This document shows positions 22,625 through 32,444 of a DNA stretch of 61,209 nucleotides, one piece after another (within the stretch, counting starts at the first letter, position 1; each line of letters starts with the position of its first letter). A model generated the notes under the pieces. The model was not told the DNA's origin, ran no database searches, and worked only from the letters and a program-made list of their open reading frames with translations. The translations under genes and the position numbers were made by a program. Location: positions 1-61,209 of the forward strand of contig CAZXID010000010.1 in assembly GCA_964640325.1 (NCBI GenBank). The letters are read 5' to 3'. This DNA comes from DAOQAU01 sp964640325. Its GTDB lineage: Bacteria > Cyanobacteriota > Vampirovibrionia > Gastranaerophilales > Gastranaerophilaceae.

Positions 22625-24808
22625 ATGAGTATACTTAATAAAAATATAGTAAAAATTACGTCCGAAGATTTAAAAGATGCAACTTTATCTTCGGCAAGTT
22701 TTGCCGGTGAGACTAAAAAGCGTGCTTTTGCAAATATATTAGGCGCAAGGCTTGCTATAAAGCTTCTTTTTTCAAAAAAAATCGAAGCAAACAATATTTA
22801 TAGTCTTTATACAATACAAAGTGTTTTGAAAGCTTTAGACGTTTCCGATATTTACTTTGAAAATATTAAAATGGATGTCAGGCTCGTTTTTAATAAAAAT
22901 GAAATTTTTGTACCCAAAAGTCATTTTGAAAATTACATTTTGCCAGACCTTTATATTCCTTTGCTTTTGAAAAATGACATGTCTTCGGCTGAAATTCTCG
23001 GATTTTTTGAACCAAAAGACATAGATACAAATAATTCTAATAAAGATTTTTACTTTTTTGAAGCGGAAAAACTTAGTAAACCGGAAAATCTTAAAAAATT
23101 TATCAGTCTTTTTATCCAAAAAACTCCTAAAAAATCCAAACTTGAAGATCTTCAAAAATCGGAAGGGCTTTTCGGGGATTTTATTGATGATGAACTTCCA
23201 CAAGAAGATAAAACATTTTTAATTAAGCAATTGAATAATAACTTATATTTAAGAGAAAAGCTTGTTGAGTTGGAAAATTTCGAATTGTTATCCGGTAAAT
23301 CCATTTCAGAAGGAGTTTTTACCCATGATATGGTTTTTGAAGCAATTGAAGAAGAAAAGATTACTGAAAGTGAAGCAGAAACTGTGCCTTTAGAAGATTT
23401 GGAAGCTCCGCTTGAGGAATCAGCAGAACTGATCGAACAAGAAGCTGTCAAAGATTTTCAAGAACCTTTAAATGAAGAAATTGAAACTTCGGATTTGGAA
23501 AATTTTTCAGGACAAGAGTTTTTGGTTGAAGATGTTGCTTCACAAATGCCTGAGCAAATACAGGACTTGCCGGACTTTACTGAAGCTGGATTAGAGCCAG
23601 AAGAATTCAAAGAAGAATTGGTTTCAATCGATTCTCTGGTGACTTCTGAGGAGATTGAAACATTAGTACCTGAGCAACAAGAAAATGATATTTCATCCGA
23701 AGAATTTGATTTGGGGATGTTTGATTCTGATGAAAATAAAAAGACCGAAACCGATAGTTTGGGCTTAGATAACAATGAAGATTTAGATGAGCAAGTTGAA
23801 AAAATAATTTCTAAAAGCTCTGGTGTAACCGATTCAGATAAAGAATTTGAGAAAGAAGATTTGAAATCTCAAATAGATGAGCTTTTGGAAGATTTGCATG
23901 AACATGACGAATCTGTCCTTAGTGAAATTGAGATTATAGAAGATTTGGTATCATCAAGTAAGGATAAGACAGGCGGCGTGTCAGAATTGCCCGAATTTGA
24001 GACAGCCTCTGAGGATGATCTTGAATTTATTACTTCTGAGTCTGAGCCTGAAGTCGAGAAAAAAGACAAAGATTTGATAAATATTCTTTTTGAAAAAGAA
24101 AACATTAAAGCAACAGACGATATGGATATTTTACCAAGTTCTTCGGAAAAGGGAAAAATACCCAAAGTAAATCTTAATAAGAAAGTTGTTATAGCAGCAT
24201 CTGTTGTCGGACTATTGTTGGTTGCAACAGTCGGTGGTGTTATCGTGACTAAAAATAAAGCTCAAAATGATAACTTGCTTGTTAAAAACGATATGAACAC
24301 AACGCTCCAGGATGTGCCGGCTGATAATTCAGTACAACAATACTCTGGACAAAATCAATATATTCAAGATGTTAACATGCCTTCTGCTCCGCCTCCGGGG
24401 CAATATCAAAATCAAGGCAGGGATATGAGTAAAGCTGTTTCGGATGCATTTTTGTCTACCCCAATAAATGCTACAATTTCAAAAATTGCCTGGGAAGCTC
24501 CTGAAGATCTTGCATATAGCGACAGTTTCAGAAAATACTTACAAATGGCGGGGAAAAACTTAAAGCTTACTTTGCAGAATGACCTTTTACTCTCTTCTGA
24601 GATGGCATATTCCAACAAAGTTATTGTTGATATTTCAATAAATAAAGGAGGAACTATAAAAGATGCCAAAATCAGTGTTTCAAGCGGTTCAAAACAAATT
24701 GATAATATAGTGTTACAAAGTGTTAAAGAAACTTTGAAATACCTAAAAATGCCTGCTGACGAGATTCAAGGCTCTTCTGTAGACTTGACCCTTATCATAA
24801 ACTTCTAA
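22625..24808 (+). CDS. Large acidic membrane protein with TonB-C-like periplasmic domain
   Basis: 727 residues. Residues 1-190 form a folded cytoplasmic domain I do not firmly recognise, loosely like cyanobacterial DUF1822. Residues about 220-510 are a very acidic, Glu/Ser-rich low-complexity region. One transmembrane helix is at about 520-543 (KVVIAASVVGLLLVATVGGV). The C-terminus (about 615-727) resembles a TonB C-terminal domain: NKVIVDISINKGGTIKDAKI, then a short conserved helix and a final strand ending LTLIINF. Classical TonB has its membrane helix at the N-terminus, so a central helix after a 500-residue cytoplasmic part is odd. RBS AGGGGG. It heads a three-gene plus-strand unit. Confidence 0.7.
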   Translation: MSILNKNIVKITSEDLKDATLSSASFAGETKKRAFANILGARLAIKLLFSKKIEANNIYSLYTIQSVLKALDVSDIYFENIKMDVRLVFNKNEIFVPKSHFENYILPDLYIPLLLKNDMSSAEILGFFEPKDIDTNNSNKDFYFFEAEKLSKPENLKKFISLFIQKTPKKSKLEDLQKSEGLFGDFIDDELPQEDKTFLIKQLNNNLYLREKLVELENFELLSGKSISEGVFTHDMVFEAIEEEKITESEAETVPLEDLEAPLEESAELIEQEAVKDFQEPLNEEIETSDLENFSGQEFLVEDVASQMPEQIQDLPDFTEAGLEPEEFKEELVSIDSLVTSEEIETLVPEQQENDISSEEFDLGMFDSDENKKTETDSLGLDNNEDLDEQVEKIISKSSGVTDSDKEFEKEDLKSQIDELLEDLHEHDESVLSEIEIIEDLVSSSKDKTGGVSELPEFETASEDDLEFITSESEPEVEKKDKDLINILFEKENIKATDDMDILPSSSEKGKIPKVNLNKKVVIAASVVGLLLVATVGGVIVTKNKAQNDNLLVKNDMNTTLQDVPADNSVQQYSGQNQYIQDVNMPSAPPPGQYQNQGRDMSKAVSDAFLSTPINATISKIAWEAPEDLAYSDSFRKYLQMAGKNLKLTLQNDLLLSSEMAYSNKVIVDISINKGGTIKDAKISVSSGSKQIDNIVLQSVKETLKYLKMPADEIQGSSVDLTLIINF

Positions 24809-24868
24809 ATGTGCTATCATTGTGTTATAGTATTGTAGGGTTATCTGTACATGTAGAAAGACTTTGAA

Positions 24869-25447
24869 GTGGAATTAGCGCAACACAAGCTTGAGTTAAT
24901 AAAGAAAATTATTAAGTCAGATAAAAAGTATTTAAATAACGAAGACTTGTTTGAAGATTTTTTCAGTGAGTCTTATAAACGTTCGTTTTTAGTGGCAAAA
25001 ACTGTTGAAAATGAAACCGCGCTTGAAACGTATCTGAGAAAAATTGTGACCACTTCCATTGTTGTGGTACTTAAGGATTCGGGTAGAATTCAGAGAACTT
25101 CGGAAGGTTTTGTGCCGATTAAAGAAGAATCTTTGGATGTGGTTGTTCAACCGGTTGCCGAAAATAAATATTCAAATATACAAATATCCTATGACATAAT
25201 TGATTTAAGCGGAAGCCCTGAAGAAATATCAATTAAAAAAGAAACCTTACAAACATTGGTCGATGCGGTTAAAGCGGCGCATAAAAAAAATCCTTCAAAG
25301 CAGTATTTGGAACTTTACGATTTAAGGTATACAAGGGGTTTGAAGCAAAAGCAAATTGCTCAGGAACTCAATTTATCTCAGTCTGAAGTTTCAAAAAGGC
25401 TTTTGGAGCTTATGGAACACGTAAAATCAAAATTCAATCAGGATTAA
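24869..25447 (+). CDS. Sigma-factor-like regulator (region-4 type HTH)
   Basis: 192 residues. The C-terminus (about 146-186) holds a helix-turn-helix of sigma-70 region-4 type, with YLELYDLRYTRGLKQKQIA then QELNLSQSEVSKRLLELM. The N-terminal part (15-75) is helical with LETYLRKIVTTSIVVVLKD, similar in placement to sigma region 2, though the core-binding motif is not convincing. It could be a divergent ECF sigma or a sigma-like transcription factor. The start is GTG; no better start exists after the in-frame stop upstream. It lies between a TonB-C membrane protein and a P-loop/TPR protein, which suggests a dedicated signalling unit. Confidence 0.68.
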   Translation: MELAQHKLELIKKIIKSDKKYLNNEDLFEDFFSESYKRSFLVAKTVENETALETYLRKIVTTSIVVVLKDSGRIQRTSEGFVPIKEESLDVVVQPVAENKYSNIQISYDIIDLSGSPEEISIKKETLQTLVDAVKAAHKKNPSKQYLELYDLRYTRGLKQKQIAQELNLSQSEVSKRLLELMEHVKSKFNQD

Positions 25448-25468
25448 TTTTGGTTGCGGGTAAAATTT

Positions 25469-28400
25469 ATGATATGTCCCAAATGTAAAAGAGAAATACC
25501 TGAAAATTCCCTAAAATGCACTCATTGCGCTTCAAGGATTGCGTCTGTGTGCAAAAAATGCCATGCTTATAATTCAATTTACAATCTTAAATGTGTAAAT
25601 TGTGGCGAGGAATTGTTGAAAATTTGTCCTTCATGCAAAGGCATAAACCTTCCTAATGCTCAGATGTGCAGAAAATGCGGTATTTATTTTACTCCAAAAA
25701 GTGAGCAAATTCAGGAAGCAGCTAAAACAGAAACGGTAAAATCGGTTGAAAAAACAAAACAGCCGGAGCTTGTCGAGGCTAATTTGTCCGAACAACAACC
25801 CCATCAAGAAATTAATCTTCAAGAAAAAGAGCAAGAGTCGGAGAAAATTCAATATAGTGCAAATTTTCAAAGTCAGCAAAACGCCAAAGAAGCAATTGTA
25901 AAATCGCTTATATCCGGAGAAACCAAAATAATTTCTCTCAGCGGAGATAAGGGTTCGGGCAAATCTCTTGTTTTGAGAAGCGCAATTCATTCGCTTAGAG
26001 AAAACCCTATAACTTGGCTTTTTGGAGAGTGTTCAAATACTTCTCAGATTTCGCCTTGCGGGTTGATTCAAAATATTCTTTTGTCTTTCTTTAATATTAC
26101 AAATTTTTGTTCTGACGGGTTAAAATTAAAAAAAGATTCTCAGAAATTTTTTCATTCTGAATTTCCTACGCTTACTAATGATGAGGTTTTTAGTCTTTTA
26201 AATTTTTTATATCCTACAAACGGAGATTATTTTGAAAACATTTTAATTAACAAAGAAAAAACTTTTGCTTTTTTGAAAAAGGTGTTTCAAACAATTATAG
26301 ATAGCAGCGAAACCGTATTTATAATCGAGAATTTTGAAATGATAGACGGAATGTCTTATGAATTTTTGCACCAATTGCTTGAGCCGGATTTTGTTTCTCA
26401 AAGGTTTAAAATTTTCCTTACTTATAATGAGCTGAGGCCGGCAAAGGGCTATTTTTATAACAAAACTCTTAATGACGTTAACTATTGTGATATTTCACTT
26501 TCTCCTTTTGATTTGCCTCAATCAAAGACTTTTATTAATCAGTATTTAAAAGAAAGTTCAACTTGTTCTGAAGAACTTAAGGAAAATATTTTTGAATTAA
26601 CAAAAGGAAATCCCGCCTTTTTAGAGCAAGTTTGCTCTTTTATGAATGAAGTTTATGAAAAGTGGCAGAATTATAATTTCAACTATCCGTATTCGTTTAG
26701 CGAAACTGTAGGGTTGAGGCTCGATAGCCTTAAGCAGGAGGCTCCTGCTGCTTTTGAAATTCTTGCTGCAGCGTCTTTGCATGGTACGAAATTTTATCCT
26801 TCAATTTTGAATCAAATTTTTGAAATCAATGAAGAGGAGTTTATTTCTTATTTAATTGAATTACAGAAAAGGAATTTTGTTTCAAAAGTCAATGATTTTA
26901 CTTATGAAATAAAAAATTCAATGCTTTGGGAAGTTATCTTCGATTACTTTAAAGGTAGTGAAACAGTTGCAATATTTAATGAAAAGTTGTTTTCAATATA
27001 TTCTATTTACACTCTTTCTTCAGCATCTACGCTTGCGGTTATAGCCCAGAGTTTAAATCAAAAACTTGCGGCATTGAATATTTGGACCGAGGTAATTAAA
27101 TTGGCGGCATTTATCGGCGATGTTAATCTTTACGCAATAGCTCAAAAACAATGTTTAAATTTTGTTGACCAAATTGAAAAAACAAATTCTTCATTAATTA
27201 AAAACAATATTTATGAAAGATTAGGCAAGCTTCTTGCCCAATCAAATCCTAAAGAAGCGATGCAGTATTTACCCTCGGCTGTCGCAAATGCTAAAAAACT
27301 TGAAAATCCTATTAAGCAAATCGAACTCAGTGCATATTTGGCCAATTGTTGCATAAATCTCGGGGATTATTACGGGACGATTGAGTGTATAAACTCTGTT
27401 TTGGAAAGGCTTGATTTTAATTATGAACTTGAAATCGCAATGCTTAAATCAAGAAAACTCGATGCCCTTTTGAAAATCGGAAACTGTGGCGAGATTGCTA
27501 ATCTGGTTGATAATGAAATTATGCCCGTTTTTGAAAAATATATAAGTTCAAAAACCCACAAAATTATTCCCATTCAAAAACTTTATGCATCTTGGCTAAA
27601 ATCTTATTTAATTTTAGCTAATGCTCTTGTGTTCCAAGGGAATAACCGTGCTTTTGAAGTCATTTCTACTCTTTTTGATATAATGCAAAAAAATAATTTT
27701 AATGAGCCTGTATTTATAGCAAAAGTTAAACTTGCAGCTGCGCTTGCCCATACAATCAGGGGCGAAGTCGAAAAATCCGAAGACATTCTTGAAGAAATAA
27801 TTAAGCAAAATCAGAGCGATAATTTGGATAACGAGGCTATCTCAAGATGGAATTTGATAAATATTTTAAATAATTTTATTTTGAAAAAATACAGCGGGCT
27901 TAAGGAAGAACTTTTTGATGTGGTAACATTTGCCAATAATGTAAATGATAATTTTACCAAAAACATTTTAAAGACGGTTTTGGGCAAAATTTTAAAAGAC
28001 GAAGAAAATACGGTTCGGGCGACAGAAATTTATAACGATCAGATAACTTTTTTTGCTAAGGAGAAAAATGCTATCGGTGCGCTTTTGACCTGGTATTTTA
28101 TAGCTGATATCAATTTGATTACCGAAGGACCTGAAAAAGCTATAGATGTGGCTCTTAAGGCGTTGGACGTAGCACAGAGCACTAAAATTAACAATTATTA
28201 TTTTATAACTCTTTATAATAAAATTCTTGCAGAGGCTTATATAATGCAGGCTGAGTTTGAACTTGCAAAAATTCACATAGAAAAAGCGGTTATGGTTGCA
28301 AGAAAATTTGAATTGCTTGATTTACTGGCAAGGCTTTATCATCTCTACGGCAAATACTTGCAGGAGCTTGCGATAGGAAAATCCGAATCTCAGATGGATT

Positions 28401-28543
28401 TTGTGACAGGTGCTTATAAAATGTATAAAAAAGCAACGGCACTTTCTCAAACTCTCAAGAATAATTATGTACTTGAAGAAATCGCTGCTTCTGAAAATAA
28501 GCTAAATGCTTTTTGCAGACTTAACGGAATTGTAATTAAATAG
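25469..28543 (+). CDS. Zinc-ribbon, P-loop ATPase and TPR multidomain protein
   Basis: About 1024 residues from the ATG at 25469 (an upstream in-frame TTG at 25454 is less likely). Residues 1-75 contain a double zinc ribbon with many paired cysteines (CPKCKREIPENSLKCTHC, then CKKC, CVNC, CPSC, CRKC). After a Glu/Gln-rich linker comes a P-loop near residue 158 (SGDKGSGKSLVLRS) and a STAND/AAA-like NTPase region to about 450. The remainder is an array of degenerate TPR-like helices to the C-terminus. This matches the MalT/STAND signal-transduction plan but without a terminal HTH. It directly follows the sigma-like gene, which may supply the missing DNA-binding function. Confidence 0.8.
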   Translation: MICPKCKREIPENSLKCTHCASRIASVCKKCHAYNSIYNLKCVNCGEELLKICPSCKGINLPNAQMCRKCGIYFTPKSEQIQEAAKTETVKSVEKTKQPELVEANLSEQQPHQEINLQEKEQESEKIQYSANFQSQQNAKEAIVKSLISGETKIISLSGDKGSGKSLVLRSAIHSLRENPITWLFGECSNTSQISPCGLIQNILLSFFNITNFCSDGLKLKKDSQKFFHSEFPTLTNDEVFSLLNFLYPTNGDYFENILINKEKTFAFLKKVFQTIIDSSETVFIIENFEMIDGMSYEFLHQLLEPDFVSQRFKIFLTYNELRPAKGYFYNKTLNDVNYCDISLSPFDLPQSKTFINQYLKESSTCSEELKENIFELTKGNPAFLEQVCSFMNEVYEKWQNYNFNYPYSFSETVGLRLDSLKQEAPAAFEILAAASLHGTKFYPSILNQIFEINEEEFISYLIELQKRNFVSKVNDFTYEIKNSMLWEVIFDYFKGSETVAIFNEKLFSIYSIYTLSSASTLAVIAQSLNQKLAALNIWTEVIKLAAFIGDVNLYAIAQKQCLNFVDQIEKTNSSLIKNNIYERLGKLLAQSNPKEAMQYLPSAVANAKKLENPIKQIELSAYLANCCINLGDYYGTIECINSVLERLDFNYELEIAMLKSRKLDALLKIGNCGEIANLVDNEIMPVFEKYISSKTHKIIPIQKLYASWLKSYLILANALVFQGNNRAFEVISTLFDIMQKNNFNEPVFIAKVKLAAALAHTIRGEVEKSEDILEEIIKQNQSDNLDNEAISRWNLINILNNFILKKYSGLKEELFDVVTFANNVNDNFTKNILKTVLGKILKDEENTVRATEIYNDQITFFAKEKNAIGALLTWYFIADINLITEGPEKAIDVALKALDVAQSTKINNYYFITLYNKILAEAYIMQAEFELAKIHIEKAVMVARKFELLDLLARLYHLYGKYLQELAIGKSESQMDFVTGAYKMYKKATALSQTLKNNYVLEEIAASENKLNAFCRLNGIVIK

Positions 28544-28605
28544 CTTTATTTGTAATTGATTATCAGAATTTTAAAAAGCCTAAAAGCCAAAATTTATTAC
28601 AATTT

Positions 28606-29838
28606 TTATTTAACTTCTTTAAGCATTTTTTCCATTAGTGCTTTTGCGGTGCTAAGTTGTACATCATCGTTTGCAAGTATATCTTTTTGTTTTAAATCAA
28701 CTTTAATATCAGGTTCAATCCCTTTTTTATTTATGTCGTGCCCTGCAGGGGTCAAGTATTTTGCGATGGTGAGGTTAATTCCTGTCATATTCGGCATAGG
28801 TATAATCCTTTGAACCATTCCTTTTCCGAAAGTTTTAGTTCCGATAAGCTTTGCTTTATGATAATCTTTTAGCGCGCCGGATAAAATTTCGCTGGCACTT
28901 GCGGAGCCTCCGTCAACTAGTACCAAAAGGGGCTTGTCAATTACAAAATCTGTTTGTTGGGCGTAAAATCTTTGTCTGTAGCCATTTCTTCCCACCACGC
29001 TTACAATATTTCCTTTGTCAATAAACATATTTGCTATAAAAACGGCATTGGGTAAAAGACCGCCGGTGTTGCCTCTTAAGTCAATAATTAATCCTTTTGT
29101 ATTTTGTGTTTTTTCAAGGGCTTGTACAAATTCTTCCGAGGTTTCCGAGCCTATAAAACTCAAAATTTGTATGTAGCCGATATTTTTTTCTACCGAACTT
29201 TTGACGGTTTTAATTTTTATTTCTTTTCTCAAAATGCTTTTTTGTATTCTTTTTTTGTCACGCAGGATTGTAAGGTGTACGACTGTGTTTTCTTTCCCTC
29301 TTACGAGGGTGGCAACTTCGGCTATATCAAATCCGCTTATGTCTTTGCCGTCAACTTTTATTATTATGTCTTTCACTTTGAGATTTGCGGCGGCTGCAGG
29401 AGTTCCTTCAATTACGCTTACTACATAAGTCTTTCCGCCCAGAGATGCTATATTAACCCCTATGCCGCTTATTTTTGAGTCTATGGAAGAGTTTTGTTCT
29501 TCGTATTCTTTTTTATTTAAAAATCTTGAATATGGATCATCCAAGCTCGCAAGTATTGTGTTTATGGCAACAGTAGCATCTTCATCGGTTTGGATTTTAC
29601 CTTTATAACGTTTTTTCCAGCGATTCCAGTCTTGGTGATTCATAGAAGAATCATAAAAATTGTTTTTTATGATTTTCCATGAATTTTCAAATAATTTTTG
29701 TGAAGCAACTTGCCGTTTATCAATCAAATCTTGAGAACTTATCATCGTAGAGTTGTACGAAAAGTGCCGCATTAAAAAATTGTTGAATAAAAGGAGAACA
29801 ATAACTAAAAATATAAAAATAATAACTTGTTTTTTCAT
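28606..29838 (-). CDS. C-terminal processing peptidase (CtpA-like, S41)
   Basis: 410 residues. An N-terminal signal anchor (about 5-23) is followed by a PDZ domain (about 105-190, with VSVIEGTPAAAANLKVKDII) and the S41 protease core: IDLRGNTGGLL, the catalytic Ser in GGSASASEILSG and the catalytic Lys in GTKTFGKGMVQ. It degrades or trims periplasmic proteins at the C-terminus and is common in cyanobacteria and other Gram-negatives. It runs convergently to the large P-loop/TPR gene with a 62-nt gap and no clear terminator. Confidence 0.94.
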   Translation of the reverse strand: MKKQVIIFIFLVIVLLLFNNFLMRHFSYNSTMISSQDLIDKRQVASQKLFENSWKIIKNNFYDSSMNHQDWNRWKKRYKGKIQTDEDATVAINTILASLDDPYSRFLNKKEYEEQNSSIDSKISGIGVNIASLGGKTYVVSVIEGTPAAAANLKVKDIIIKVDGKDISGFDIAEVATLVRGKENTVVHLTILRDKKRIQKSILRKEIKIKTVKSSVEKNIGYIQILSFIGSETSEEFVQALEKTQNTKGLIIDLRGNTGGLLPNAVFIANMFIDKGNIVSVVGRNGYRQRFYAQQTDFVIDKPLLVLVDGGSASASEILSGALKDYHKAKLIGTKTFGKGMVQRIIPMPNMTGINLTIAKYLTPAGHDINKKGIEPDIKVDLKQKDILANDDVQLSTAKALMEKMLKEVK

Positions 29839-29937
29839 TTTCCCCCAAAAAAGCTTCTGATAACTTAATTACATTTAACATCAAGCGTCAACTTTTATCA
29901 ATAGCCTTATTTTATATAAGAAAGGGCAAGCTGAAAA

Positions 29938-30645
29938 TTACAATGCTTCAAATCCTGGGGAAGTTTCCGGAAGGTTTTGATAACCTGAGTTTGAAAAAAC
30001 AGCCTTTTTAATGTATTTATTTGTATAATTACCTTTTTCAAAAAGTTTTTTCAGTGTGTCTTCTCTTTTTACCAGCGGCTGAAGAGTGCTTTCAAATTCA
30101 GGGTGCAATTCGCACAATTCTGTCCAAACGGCTGCCTCCATTGTCCAGGCGTATGTTTCTTCGGCAAGTGAATTATATTCATCCTGGTGCAGGGCTTCGT
30201 GAGAAAGCAGTGCCGCAAGTGCCATGGGCGGGGCATCGGAGTGTTTTTGATTTATGTAAATATAAAGCCTTGAGCCTCGTTTCCAGCCTAGCGCATCAAA
30301 ATTGGCATAGTCTTGTTTAATCGTGCTTAAATCTTTAAACTCGATTTTAATTGGTTTTGATGTTAAATTTTTGCCCAAAACGGCCTCTCTGGAGAATCCG
30401 CCGTTTGTGCCTTTGAGCATATCCAGCGCTACATAAATTACCTCATCTTTGCTTACCGGTTTATAGGTATCTTTTAAGGTCAAGATGTATTCTTGAGTAT
30501 ATTTTGTCGGATAATTTGCTTTTATAATCTCCTTTTCCTGTTTTACGGGTTCAGGCTTCTTTTTTTCTGCACAAAAAGCTTGATGACTCGAATTAGAACA
30601 GATTGCTATTGCAGCCAAAAGTGCTAAAATCTTAATTTTTTTCAT
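29938..30645 (-). CDS. Exported protein with HExxH metallopeptidase-like motif
   Basis: 235 residues from the ATG at 30645, chosen for GGGAG 6 nt upstream; the frame is open 20 codons further. A signal peptide (1-26, ending SHQAFCA) precedes a Lys/Glu/Pro-rich linker. The region LLSHEALHQDEYN has HEALH, a zinc-binding HExxH, with a following EE at about 16 residues as a possible third ligand (gluzincin-like). Family not recognised beyond this. It is probably a periplasmic or cell-surface zinc peptidase. It is 95 nt downstream of the TPR gene start side, on the same strand. Confidence 0.7.
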   Translation of the reverse strand: MKKIKILALLAAIAICSNSSHQAFCAEKKKPEPVKQEKEIIKANYPTKYTQEYILTLKDTYKPVSKDEVIYVALDMLKGTNGGFSREAVLGKNLTSKPIKIEFKDLSTIKQDYANFDALGWKRGSRLYIYINQKHSDAPPMALAALLSHEALHQDEYNSLAEETYAWTMEAAVWTELCELHPEFESTLQPLVKREDTLKKLFEKGNYTNKYIKKAVFSNSGYQNLPETSPGFEAL

Positions 30646-30740
30646 ACTATCTCCCAACTCTTTTTGTATGGCATTTAAAAAATGCTGTACAAAACAGTAT
30701 AACATTTTTTTATTTTAAGGACAAATTTCGATTTTTCAAA

Positions 30741-32444
30741 CTATTTTAGCAGAGCTTTGGCTTGTTTTTCTTTTCCGACGGATTTTAAATATTGCGAATA
30801 TTCTTTTACCAAGTCTTTGTCAAAAGGGGCAAGTCTATAGCTGTGCGAATAAAAATTGACTGCTGATTTTTCATCCTTCAGCAGGGCTGCCAGCTTAGCA
30901 CATAACCATTTGTTTTGATAAGATATTTCGTCAATGTCGCAGGCTTCCTTTGCCCAAGCATAAGCTTCTTTAAAATCCCCCAAATCTTGATAAAATTCAC
31001 TCATTTTAATATAGAGTGCAGGATTATTTAAGTCGAGTGAAATGGATTTTTTTAAGCTTTCTACGGCAAAATTAGTATCTCCTTGCTCAAAAAGGGAAAG
31101 CGCATTGTAGTAGTAGCCTTCAGGACTATTGGAATCAAGTTCTATTATTTCTTGAGCGGCATCAAAAACTTTTTCAAAATCATTTTTTTCAAAATATATT
31201 TTCGCAAGCAAAATATATGCTTGAACGTATTTTTCATTTTTTTCCAGAATTTTATTTGAAAGTTCTAGCGCTTTGTCAAAATTTTTGTTTTTGAATTCAA
31301 TTTCTGCCAAATCGCTTAAGTAGTCAAGCGATTCAGGTTTTATTAAAAGAGCCGATTCCAGTGATTTTTTTGCTGCATCAAAGTTATTTAACTCCGTATA
31401 AATTTTTCCTAACGCCGATAATGCAAAGTCATCTTTTTCATTATTCTTTAAAATATTTTCCAGATCATTTTTTGCTTCTATAATATCTCCGCTTTTTGCT
31501 TTTATCATTGCTTTTAGAGCTTCTGCTATAGGGAATTTTTCTTTAGCAAGTATATAATTTATTTCAATTAATGATTTATCATAATCCTTCTTTTGATAAT
31601 GCAAATAAGCCAATGAATAATGATAATCAAGTCTTTCAGGGCTTAGTGAAACGGCAAGTGTAAAATACTTTGATGCTTCGTCAAACCATCCTCGTAAAAA
31701 GTTTGCGCTTGCAAGGTTGTAGGCGTATTCTCCATTTTTATCATCCATGCAAAAGGCTTTCGAAAAATATTCCGCGGATTTTTGATAATCGGCCGAATTC
31801 AATTTTAAAAGTCCTAAATAATTCAAAACTTCCGGTGTTTTTTCTTTTTTTGCGTATTCTTCAAAGTATTTTTGAGCATTTTGAAAATCGTTTTTTTTAA
31901 AGCATATTTTACCCAAAAGCATTAAAATATATATGTTTTTGGGATTTTTTATATACCCTGAAGTGGCAAATTCAAAGGCTTTTTCAGGGTTTTTATTATT
32001 AAAATGGAAATTTGCCAATTCAAACAAAATTTTGTCATCATGGTCTTTTAATTCTTTTTCCAGCTCTTCTATTTTGTCTGCTTTGTTTAGAATGTTTAAA
32101 AGTTTTATTTTTTCGGCCAAATTTTCACTTGAGGGCTTTGTTGCAAAAATTTTATCCGCAATGCAAAGTGCTTCTTCAAAATTTTTCTGGTATACATATA
32201 TATCTTTTATAAGCGCTAAACATTCAAGGTGATTTTTGTCAATTTCTAGGACTTTTTCGGCATAATAAAAGCATTTTTCCAGATTTTCCATAAGTTTGTA
32301 TAAATGGGCAAGCTGTACTAAAATTTCTAAATTTTCAGGCTCGATTGCAAGAGCTTTATAAAGCATTTCTACGGCAGGCTTAAAGTGTCCCTGACTTTTA
32401 AGCTCAAAAGAATTTTTAACGTAGTATACAACTTCATTGCTCAT
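30741..32444 (-). CDS. TPR-repeat protein, 567 residues
   Basis: Consists almost wholly of tetratricopeptide repeats (about 14-16 units) with the usual W/L-G-Y-A-F-A-P pattern, e.g. ALAIEPENLEILVQLAHLYK and SALLIKPESLDYLSDLAEIE. No signal peptide or membrane helix, so cytoplasmic scaffolding is likely. Its start overlaps the end of the FtsB-like gene by 11 nt, so the two are translationally coupled; a role near the divisome or envelope assembly is possible but unproven. Confidence 0.85.
   Translation of the reverse strand: MSNEVVYYVKNSFELKSQGHFKPAVEMLYKALAIEPENLEILVQLAHLYKLMENLEKCFYYAEKVLEIDKNHLECLALIKDIYVYQKNFEEALCIADKIFATKPSSENLAEKIKLLNILNKADKIEELEKELKDHDDKILFELANFHFNNKNPEKAFEFATSGYIKNPKNIYILMLLGKICFKKNDFQNAQKYFEEYAKKEKTPEVLNYLGLLKLNSADYQKSAEYFSKAFCMDDKNGEYAYNLASANFLRGWFDEASKYFTLAVSLSPERLDYHYSLAYLHYQKKDYDKSLIEINYILAKEKFPIAEALKAMIKAKSGDIIEAKNDLENILKNNEKDDFALSALGKIYTELNNFDAAKKSLESALLIKPESLDYLSDLAEIEFKNKNFDKALELSNKILEKNEKYVQAYILLAKIYFEKNDFEKVFDAAQEIIELDSNSPEGYYYNALSLFEQGDTNFAVESLKKSISLDLNNPALYIKMSEFYQDLGDFKEAYAWAKEACDIDEISYQNKWLCAKLAALLKDEKSAVNFYSHSYRLAPFDKDLVKEYSQYLKSVGKEKQAKALLK

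Noticed and set aside
28556..28813. 85-codon plus-strand frame opposite the ctpA end
   Set aside because: Antisense to the conserved S41 C-terminus; no RBS.
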